Assembly: GCA_944323945.1 (NCBI GenBank)
Contig: CALUUL010000030.1
Span: 1-21,835, forward strand
Length of the DNA: 21,835 nucleotides
From: Candidatus Gastranaerophilales bacterium
GTDB lineage: Bacteria; Cyanobacteriota; Vampirovibrionia; Gastranaerophilales; Gastranaerophilaceae
Direction: 5' to 3'
Both the position numbers and the translations under genes were made by a program. Below, piece by piece: positions 15,979-21,835 of the stretch; positions within the stretch are counted from its first letter, which is position 1, and every line of letters begins with the position of its first letter. The notes below the pieces were generated by a model. The model was given only the letters and a program-made list of their open reading frames with translations. It made no database searches and had not been told where the DNA came from.

Positions 15979-17307
15979 ATGGCAGAATTAAAGGATAAAG
16001 ACGAACAATATAGTACTTTTCTAAAATATAAAGAAAATGAAGAAGAAGAAGAAAGTAAGCTAATAATAACTTTAAGAATAGTTTTTGTAACGTTTTTTAT
16101 GGTTGCAATAACAGCACTTACGATGTTTATTATTACTAATTATAATGATATTTCTACAATAATAGAAAGTTTTACGGATAAGAAACTCTCAGGTGTAAAA
16201 ATTGGAGAAAAACCTGATTTAACTCCATCAAAGTTTAATTTTAAAATGTTAAGCAGATACCAAAATATATTACTTTTAGGTGTTGATTCTAATGGCCCGA
16301 ATACTCTTCCATTTTCAGGTGTTCGTTCTGATACTATGATTATATTAAGTATTGATTTACACGGAAAAAGTGTAAATGCTATTTCTATTCCACGAGATAG
16401 CAAAGTATATATTGCAGAAGGTCATGGCGTACAAAAAATAAACTCTGCTTATGCACTTGGAGGAATTGATTTAACCAAGAAAACGATAGAGGAAACACTT
16501 GGTATTAAAATTCATAACTATGTAATAGTAAATGCCGAAGGAGTAAGACAGTTAATTGATGCAATAGGTGGTGTTCCTATTCATATTGATCAAAATATGC
16601 ACTATCACGATTATTCTGCCGGATTACACATTGATTTTTCTAAAGGTGATTATGTTTTATCAGGTGAAGAAGCTGAAGAATATTTAAGATTCAGAAAAGA
16701 TGCATTAGGTGATATAGGAAGAGTTCATCGTCAGCAAAAATTTATAAAAGCTTTAATTGAACAAGTTAAATCTCCTGAAGCACTAAGAAAAATACCTGAA
16801 GCGTTGAAAATAGCAAGTTTATATACAAGAACAGACTTAAACCTTTATCAAATGTCACAATATGCAGCAGCAGCCAGAGATATTGATTTGAATAAGGTTG
16901 AATTTGTTATGTTGCCAGGAGGACCTAATAAAAAAGGAATAATAAGCTACTGGATTTTAGATCCTGAAAAGACGCAACAAGTAATAAACAGATTAATTTA
17001 CAGACAAAAAACAGATATTGCACAGAATGAATTTTCAGTTGGTTTAATGTATTCCAGAATGAAAGAAATAGAAGCTATGGCAATACGTGAGCAGCTTAAA
17101 AACCTTGGTTATGATGTTAATTGTACCGGTAGATCTTCTATGATAGAAGAATCTCAAATTATTGGATATAATACCCAAATTTCTAAGGATATGATAAAAA
17201 CTATGCAAAAAAAAGTTCCGGAAATCTCAGGGTTTACATATGTTCATAATCCGGTAAGAAGTTATTGTAATAATAGTGATATCGTTATAACTATAAAAAA
17301 TGATTAA
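15979..17307 (+). CDS. LCP (LytR-CpsA-Psr) family cell-wall polymer ligase
   Basis: LCP enzymes transfer undecaprenyl-linked glycopolymers onto peptidoglycan on the outer face of the membrane. The layout is a charged cytoplasmic head (1-27), one membrane span (about 28-53), an LCP domain (about 95-260) and a LytR_C-type tail (about 345-442). LCP landmarks are NILLLGVDS (96-104), RSDTMIILSID (116-126), SIPRDSKV (136-143) and KINSAYALGG (153-162). LRFRKDALGDIGRVHRQQKFI (236-256) carries the conserved Arg and Asp residues for metal and lipid-pyrophosphate binding. GAGG lies 7 bases before the ATG. hisG follows after 20 bases, so they are probably co-transcribed. Several genes in this neighbourhood (uppP, DegT aminotransferase) also serve envelope building. 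Confidence 0.93.
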   Translation: MAELKDKDEQYSTFLKYKENEEEEESKLIITLRIVFVTFFMVAITALTMFIITNYNDISTIIESFTDKKLSGVKIGEKPDLTPSKFNFKMLSRYQNILLLGVDSNGPNTLPFSGVRSDTMIILSIDLHGKSVNAISIPRDSKVYIAEGHGVQKINSAYALGGIDLTKKTIEETLGIKIHNYVIVNAEGVRQLIDAIGGVPIHIDQNMHYHDYSAGLHIDFSKGDYVLSGEEAEEYLRFRKDALGDIGRVHRQQKFIKALIEQVKSPEALRKIPEALKIASLYTRTDLNLYQMSQYAAAARDIDLNKVEFVMLPGGPNKKGIISYWILDPEKTQQVINRLIYRQKTDIAQNEFSVGLMYSRMKEIEAMAIREQLKNLGYDVNCTGRSSMIEESQIIGYNTQISKDMIKTMQKKVPEISGFTYVHNPVRSYCNNSDIVITIKND

Positions 17308-17327
17308 AATTAATAAGGAATATAATA

Positions 17328-18194
17328 ATGGAAATGTTAAAGATAGCTATACCAAATAAAGGCAGATTATCTGAAAAAATATATGATTTGCTAAATTGTG
17401 CAGGGCTTGTTTTTCCGTCTAAAGATGAAAGAACTTTGCAAGTTGTAACAAAAGATAAGAAATATTCAATAATATTTGTAAGAACTCAAGATATACCTAT
17501 GTTTGTAGAAAACGGCATTGCAGATATTGGTTTTACAGGATTTGATATTTTAACTGAATTAAAATCAAATGTTGAAAAAATAATGGATTTAGATTTTGGT
17601 TATTGTGAGATGGTAGTTGCTGTAAAAGAAGAAGATAGTTATAAAACATCAATGGATTTGCCTCAAAACTTGAAAATAGCAACATCATTCCCTAATATAG
17701 CAAGAGAATATTTTGAAAAATTAGGTAAGAATCCTAAAATAATAGAAGTATCAGGAGCTACAGAAATTACTCCGCGTCTTGGTCTATCTGATGTAGTTGT
17801 TGATATTACTTCATCAGGTTCTACATTAAGATCAAATAAGTTAAGAATCATAGATAAAATTTTAGAGTCTACTGCTATTGTAATTTCAAATAAAAATTTA
17901 AGTGAAGAAAAGCAAGAAAAAACACAAGTAATATTGAGAGCGTTAAAATCTGTAATAGATGCAAGAGAGAAAAAGTACTTAATGGCACATGTACCAAAAG
18001 CTTCACTGGATGAAATAAGAGCATTTTTACCTGGATTATCATCTCCAACAATTATGACTTTAGCAGGTGATGATGAACATGTTGTAATGCACGTAGTTGT
18101 TAATGCTGATAAAGTTTTTGACAGTATTGATAAACTTAAAAAACTAGGTGGTCAAGGTATATTAATTATGACAGTTGATCAGATGGTGAGATAA
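17328..18194 (+). CDS. hisG: ATP phosphoribosyltransferase, long form (histidine biosynthesis)
   Basis: It joins PRPP and ATP to make phosphoribosyl-ATP, the first and feedback-controlled step of histidine synthesis. At 288 residues it is the long, hexameric form, with a C-terminal ACT-like histidine-sensing domain (about 215-288), so it does not need HisZ. IPNKGRLSEKI (8-18) and ENGIADIGFTGFDIL (61-75) form the active-site domain, and DITSSGSTLRSNKL (159-172) is the PRPP loop. ATG 17328 has AAGGA 8 bases upstream, and a second ATG two codons later is too far from it. No other his gene is in the window. It shares a transcript with the LCP gene and with mazG, whose ATG overlaps the hisG stop by one base. 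Confidence 0.96.
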   Translation: MEMLKIAIPNKGRLSEKIYDLLNCAGLVFPSKDERTLQVVTKDKKYSIIFVRTQDIPMFVENGIADIGFTGFDILTELKSNVEKIMDLDFGYCEMVVAVKEEDSYKTSMDLPQNLKIATSFPNIAREYFEKLGKNPKIIEVSGATEITPRLGLSDVVVDITSSGSTLRSNKLRIIDKILESTAIVISNKNLSEEKQEKTQVILRALKSVIDAREKKYLMAHVPKASLDEIRAFLPGLSSPTIMTLAGDDEHVVMHVVVNADKVFDSIDKLKKLGGQGILIMTVDQMVR

Positions 18195-18958
18195 TGAATT
18201 ACCCTAATTTAGAGCGTTTAATTGAAATAATAGATATTCTTCGCAGCGAAAACGGATGTAAATGGGATAGAGAACAAACTCATTCATCTTTAAGAAAAAA
18301 TATGCTTGAAGAAGCTTATGAAGCAGTTGATGCAATAGATGATAATGATTTTAAACATCTTCAAGAAGAACTTGGTGATGTATTGTTGCAAGTTGTATTG
18401 CATTCTCAAATAGCAAAAGAAGAAAAAGCTTTTAATATAGAAGATGTTGCAAAAGGAATATCTGATAAACTTGTGCATCGTCATCCGCATGTATTTGGTG
18501 ATGTTAAAGTAAGTTCTACATCTGAAATATTAGATAATTGGGAAAAACTTAAGAAAGAAGAAAAACCTCACCGTACATCAATTATGGATGGTATTTCAAA
18601 GGCACAATCTGCATTAATGAGTGCTCAAAAAATAAGTAAAAAAGCTGTTAATGTAGGTTTTGAATGGCCAAATGAGGATTCATTGTACGATTGTGTTTAT
18701 TCTGAAATAAAAGAATTTAAAGACGCAAAGACGCAAGAAGAAAAAGAAGAAGAACTCGGTGATATATTATTTGCCGTTGTAAATCTTGCAAGATGGAACA
18801 AACTTGATGCTGAACAAGCATTATTGAAAGCTAATAAAAAATTTATTAACAGATTTAAATCTATGGAAAAAAATGCAAATAAAGAGCTTGAACATCTCAC
18901 TCTTGAAGAGTGGGATGAACTTTGGAAAAAAGCAAAGAAAGATGTTCAAAAAAACTAA
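18194..18958 (+). CDS. mazG: Nucleoside triphosphate pyrophosphohydrolase MazG
   Basis: It hydrolyses (d)NTPs, including non-canonical ones, to the monophosphate and PPi, and in E. coli limits (p)ppGpp-linked effects by depleting its precursors. The 254-residue length has two MazG domains. The first shows CKWDREQTH (22-30), EEAYEAVDAID (39-49) and EELGDVLLQVV (58-68), giving the EExxE and ExxD Mg-binding acids. The second repeats EELGDILFAVVNLARW near 190, then NKKFINRFKSME. ATG shares a base with the hisG stop. It converges with the purine nucleoside phosphorylase gene with only three bases between stops. Its housecleaning role is worth noting given the RelA/SpoT-like domain elsewhere in this window, but a link is speculation. 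Confidence 0.96.
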   Translation: MNYPNLERLIEIIDILRSENGCKWDREQTHSSLRKNMLEEAYEAVDAIDDNDFKHLQEELGDVLLQVVLHSQIAKEEKAFNIEDVAKGISDKLVHRHPHVFGDVKVSSTSEILDNWEKLKKEEKPHRTSIMDGISKAQSALMSAQKISKKAVNVGFEWPNEDSLYDCVYSEIKEFKDAKTQEEKEEELGDILFAVVNLARWNKLDAEQALLKANKKFINRFKSMEKNANKELEHLTLEEWDELWKKAKKDVQKN

Positions 18959-18961
18959 AGC

Positions 18962-19762
18962 TTAAATAGATTTTAATATTTCAGACAAAAGATTTTTAAA
19001 GCTTTCTTTAACTCTATTTGCAGTATCAATAACTTCTTGATGATTTAATGTTGTTTCACTGACTCCGGCTGCATAGTTTGTGAGGCAGCTTATACCTAAT
19101 ATCTTTAAGCCACAATAGTTTGCAACAATTGCTTCAGGTGCAGTAGACATACCAACAGCATTTGCTCCAAGCATTCTGAACATTTTAACTTCTGACGGAG
19201 TTTCATAACTTGGACCTGTTGTTGCTGCGTAAACACCTTTTTGATAATTGATGTTTAATTCTTGTGCAATTGTTTCTGCTTTCTGTATTAATTCTTTTGA
19301 ATAAACTTCACTCATATCAGGGAAACGAGTACCCAAAGTTTCATCATTTTTTCCGATTAATGGGTTTGTTCCCATAAAGTTTATATGGTCAGTAATTAAC
19401 ATTAAATCTCCAGGGTTAAATTCAGGAGTAACAGCACCTGCAGCATTTGTTATTATAAGAGTTTTTACTCCGAGTTTTTTCATAACTTTTACAGGGAATG
19501 TAACCGTTTGCATAGAATATCCTTCATAAAAATGATATCTTCCCTGCATCATTACCACTTTTTTTCCGTTTATTTGAGCAAAAACAAGCTGTCCTTTATG
19601 ACCCTGAACGTTTGATTTTTCAAATCCAGGTATATCATTATAAGGAATTATAATAGATTCAAATCCATCAGCAAAATCACCTAAACCGCTGCCTAATATA
19701 ATTCCTATTTCAGGTCGAAAATCACGAATTTTTTCTTTTATATAATTAACTGTTGATTCCAT
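18962..19762 (-). CDS. punA: Purine nucleoside phosphorylase (trimeric, PNP-I type)
   Basis: It splits inosine or guanosine with phosphate to free base and ribose-1-phosphate for purine salvage in the cytoplasm. The 266-residue length fits the low-molecular-mass trimeric class. Signatures: ILGSGLGDFA (22-31, phosphate site), GRYHFYEGY (74-82), NAAGAV (106-111), TGPSYETP (182-189, with Glu187 at the base site), NAVGMSTAPE (201-210) and CLTNYAAG (226-233). Asn229 at the purine N7/O6 position indicates 6-oxopurine preference. CGGAG lies 7 bases before ATG 19762, and the uppP stop lies within that spacer. It is the last gene of the minus-strand run malQ-queD-uppP-punA. Confidence 0.96.
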   Translation of the reverse strand: MESTVNYIKEKIRDFRPEIGIILGSGLGDFADGFESIIIPYNDIPGFEKSNVQGHKGQLVFAQINGKKVVMMQGRYHFYEGYSMQTVTFPVKVMKKLGVKTLIITNAAGAVTPEFNPGDLMLITDHINFMGTNPLIGKNDETLGTRFPDMSEVYSKELIQKAETIAQELNINYQKGVYAATTGPSYETPSEVKMFRMLGANAVGMSTAPEAIVANYCGLKILGISCLTNYAAGVSETTLNHQEVIDTANRVKESFKNLLSEILKSI

Positions 19763-19764
19763 AT

Positions 19765-20619
19765 TTATACTCCGCTTGCAAAAATATTAAAAAACACAAA
19801 AGATAATGCTCCTACTATTATGCAATAATATCCGAAAAATGCAAGAGAGTATTTCCCTACAAATTTTAAAAAGTATTTAATGCATAAATAACCTACTATA
19901 GCTGAAACTATTGTTCCTATTATTATTGCGTTCCAGTTGTAACCTGTAAATTCATGTAAATCTATTTTAATTAACGGATATACCATAGAAGCTCCCAATA
20001 TAATCGGAATACTTAATAAAAATGAGTATCTTGCAGCAGTTAATCTATCCTTTTTGTTTAGTAATCCTGTTGCGATTGTTAAACCTGAACGAGAAAATCC
20101 GGGTAAAGCAGCTAAACCCTGTGCTATAGCTATAAATATAGATGTTTTTAAATCAATTTTATCTGATTTATCTTGTATTCTTTTTGAAAATGTTTCGGCA
20201 GAAAATAACAGAATTCCTGTAAATATAAGAAGCACACCTACAATAGCAGGTGAATATACTAAGTTTTCTGCAACATCATGCAGTGGCAATGCAATAACAA
20301 CGGTAATTATTGTACCTATTAAAATGTATAATGCCATTTTAGCATTATTATCAGAAAAATCTTTTGATTTAACCGCTGATAGAAAAGCTTTTAAAATTTC
20401 AATAATATCTTTTCTGAAATATATCAATACTGCAATCAATGTGCCTAAGTGAAGCATAATATCAAGAAAAATTTCTTGAGAAGATTCTTGTGTAAGTTCT
20501 AATCCTTTTAGAACTTTATATAAGTTTGATGTAATAACAAGATGTGCTGAACTTGAAATAGGCAGGAACTCACTAAGTCCCTGCACTATACCCATTATAA
20601 TTGATTGCAATATATGCAT
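19765..20619 (-). CDS. uppP: Undecaprenyl-diphosphate phosphatase (UppP/BacA)
   Basis: An integral membrane phosphatase that recycles C55-PP to C55-P, the lipid carrier for peptidoglycan and other wall polymers; overproduction gives bacitracin resistance. Signature 1 is IVQGLSEFLPISSSAHL (11-27, with Glu17 and His26), and signature 2 is LPGFSRSGLTIATGL (172-186, with an Arg and two Ser). Several hydrophobic spans (about 95-112, 123-140, 160-171, 195-215 and the C-terminus) match the family. The 284-residue length is slightly above the usual 265-275. AGGGGA precedes the ATG by 7 bases. It sits 2 bases upstream of the phosphorylase gene and 23 bases downstream of queD. Functionally it links to the LCP gene, whose reaction releases the phosphorylated carrier. 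Confidence 0.97.
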   Translation of the reverse strand: MHILQSIIMGIVQGLSEFLPISSSAHLVITSNLYKVLKGLELTQESSQEIFLDIMLHLGTLIAVLIYFRKDIIEILKAFLSAVKSKDFSDNNAKMALYILIGTIITVVIALPLHDVAENLVYSPAIVGVLLIFTGILLFSAETFSKRIQDKSDKIDLKTSIFIAIAQGLAALPGFSRSGLTIATGLLNKKDRLTAARYSFLLSIPIILGASMVYPLIKIDLHEFTGYNWNAIIIGTIVSAIVGYLCIKYFLKFVGKYSLAFFGYYCIIVGALSFVFFNIFASGV

Positions 20620-20642
20620 TATTAATCCCCTATTTTAGAAGT

Positions 20643-20999
20643 TTATTCGTAATAACTTGCACAAGCTTTTTCTGTTTCCCATACTGATACTTTTGAAATA
20701 CAAGGTATTTTGGATCTCAATTTTTCATAAATATACTTTGATAGTATTTCACTGCTAGGACTTACATTTTGGAAATCATCTAAAGTATTTATATCCTTAT
20801 GGTCAAGCAAATCTAATACACTATTAAGTTCTTTTTTTAGTACTTTAAAGTCTATTAATAAGTTTGATTTATCAAGTTCTGTTCCTTTTGCATAAACTTC
20901 AACTTTCCAATTATGTCCGTGTTGATTTTCACATTCACCATCATAGTTTAAAAGATGATGTGCTGCCGAAAATGAACTTTCTACTTTTAACTCGTGCAT
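20643..20999 (-). CDS. queD: 6-carboxy-5,6,7,8-tetrahydropterin synthase QueD
   Basis: It converts 7,8-dihydroneopterin triphosphate to 6-carboxytetrahydropterin, the second step towards preQ0 and queuosine of tRNA. At 118 residues it is a compact tunnelling-fold enzyme. The zinc ligands are His14 in FSAAHHL and His27 and His29 in QHGHNW, with catalytic Cys23 in GECENQ. The Asp66-His67 pair in LLDHKDIN and a Glu near 108-110 in VSVWETEKA complete the site. ATG 20999 has AGGA 7 bases upstream, which overlaps the malQ TAG stop, so coupling is likely. No queC, queE or queF is visible, so the rest of the pathway lies elsewhere. Confidence 0.95.
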   Translation of the reverse strand: MHELKVESSFSAAHHLLNYDGECENQHGHNWKVEVYAKGTELDKSNLLIDFKVLKKELNSVLDLLDHKDINTLDDFQNVSPSSEILSKYIYEKLRSKIPCISKVSVWETEKACASYYE

Positions 21000-21007
21000 T
21001 ATTTTTC

Positions 21008-21835
21008 CTACATTATACTTTCTAATTTATTAATTATTTCTTGGTTTGCATTAGCAAATTTATTGCCTCTTGCATAAATAGCAAGCTTTAAAATTAACGG
21101 AAGATTTAATGCTTTTCCTGATTTTAGATTGTTACAATAAACTTCCTCATAATTATCAGGAATTCTTAACGACCAATTTGAATCGCCTGATGTACCTGGG
21201 CGATTGTATACATCATATAAACCTAAGAAATCGGTAAAGAATATTTGAATGTTTTCTGCTTTACAAGCAAATAATTCAATCAATTTATTTTGAGTTAAGA
21301 ATTCTGCATCATTCGAACATCTTACTGCAACTTGTTCTCTTTCTCCGTCATTTGCATCCGGATATAAATCTTCTGCTAAATTTTTACCGTTTAAGTAACC
21401 AGCTTCTGTGTGTACTGTTGCATTTGCCCACATTGCAATAGGTTCGTTATCATGTGTGCCTACCATTGCCCAGCATCTTTCGTTGATGTTTTTACATCTG
21501 TATGGGTGCATTGGTTTTTCAGGTACTACGAATTGAATTAATTTCATACCTTGAAGATCATATTCTTTCATAACGCTGACAACAGGCATTGTTAAAGTTC
21601 CAAGGTCTTCACAAACAATAGAATCTTTATCAAGACCTACTTCTTCAGCAGCCCCTATTACTATTTTCTCTACTAAACGACCGTATTTCCTTACTTGCTC
21701 AGGTGTTAGTTTTATAATTCTTTCTTCTTTATCTGCTTCAACTTCATTATTTAAATCATCCATTGTTGCAATTGCATATCTTGAAAGAACAGGATGCTCA
21801 GGAGATGAATATAATCTTCCTGCACCTTCTTCAAT
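21008..21835 (-). CDS. malQ: 4-alpha-glucanotransferase (amylomaltase), C-terminal part (5' end beyond window)
   Basis: GH77 disproportionating enzyme that moves alpha-1,4-glucan segments between maltodextrins or glycogen chains. The frame stays open to the last base, so the ATG at 21763 is internal and 275 codons are seen. CEDLGTLTMPVV carries the acid/base Glu of the conserved GEDLG region, and MVGTHDNEPIAMWA has the His-Asp of the substrate site. The GH77 end motif YNRPGTSGDSNWSLRIP is intact. The barrel N-terminus with the catalytic Asp nucleophile is outside the window. The visible segment SSPEHPVLSRYAIATMDDLNNE before the motifs looks like an insert relative to short bacterial MalQ. It begins the minus-strand run with queD, uppP and the phosphorylase. 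Confidence 0.9.
   Translation of the reverse strand: MEEGAGRLYSSPEHPVLSRYAIATMDDLNNEVEADKEERIIKLTPEQVRKYGRLVEKIVIGAAEEVGLDKDSIVCEDLGTLTMPVVSVMKEYDLQGMKLIQFVVPEKPMHPYRCKNINERCWAMVGTHDNEPIAMWANATVHTEAGYLNGKNLAEDLYPDANDGEREQVAVRCSNDAEFLTQNKLIELFACKAENIQIFFTDFLGLYDVYNRPGTSGDSNWSLRIPDNYEEVYCNNLKSGKALNLPLILKLAIYARGNKFANANQEIINKLESIM

Noticed and set aside
20054..20452. 132-codon plus-strand open frame across uppP
   Set aside because: It is antisense to the clear UppP signatures and has no start context.
1..21835. CRISPR arrays, tRNA or rRNA genes, insertion sequences
   Set aside because: No regularly spaced repeats, tRNA-like cloverleaf sequence, rRNA tract, transposase frame or terminal inverted repeats were seen on either strand.

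Overview
The window is strongly AT-rich and gene-dense, with short intergenic gaps and several TTG or GTG starts. It looks like the chromosome of an obligate or facultative anaerobe. A four-subunit ferredoxin-dependent 2-oxoacid oxidoreductase sits beside LCP, UppP, RadA, ClpB, long-form HisG and QueD genes. The gene content and the very AT-rich style best fit a gut Melainabacterium (Gastranaerophilales); a low-GC Firmicute is the main alternative. This placement is inference, because no rRNA or marker tree is available here.

Layout. (1) 1-261: the 3' end of clpB, closed by a strong hairpin terminator that overlaps the end of a small convergent hypothetical gene. (2) 800-6442: the most unusual part. 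A 1739-residue modular protein carries degenerate RTX-like repeats, a glycine/alanine-rich hydrophobic stretch, a HELGH zinc-peptidase domain and a C-terminal RelA/SpoT-like nucleotide synthetase domain. A 140-codon gene starts on the base after its stop codon. An 88-bp, 86/88-identical direct repeat brackets the peptidase module inside the big gene. (3) 6523-8872: a FliK-like hypothetical gene overlapping radA, which ends at a bidirectional terminator. (4) 8932-11899 (minus): a DEDDh exonuclease gene, a lone sugar ABC permease and a DegT-type sugar aminotransferase. (5) 12050-14622 (plus): a korDABC-type operon with overlapping genes, divergent from (4). (6) 14631-15857 (minus): a YnbB/aluminium-resistance-type PLP lyase. 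(7) 15979-18958 (plus): an LCP wall-polymer ligase, hisG and mazG, tightly packed. (8) 18962-21835 (minus): malQ (cut by the window edge), queD, uppP and purine nucleoside phosphorylase, packed as an operon.

Most of the window is housekeeping: protein quality control, DNA repair, anaerobic 2-oxoacid oxidation, envelope building, nucleotide salvage and clean-up, and histidine and queuosine synthesis. The stand-out is the two-gene locus at 800-6442. It looks like a multi-effector toxin-type protein with an adjacent partner or immunity gene. Its duplicated linker suggests that effector modules are gained, lost or swapped by recombination. That reading rests on motifs recognised by eye and is a hypothesis.
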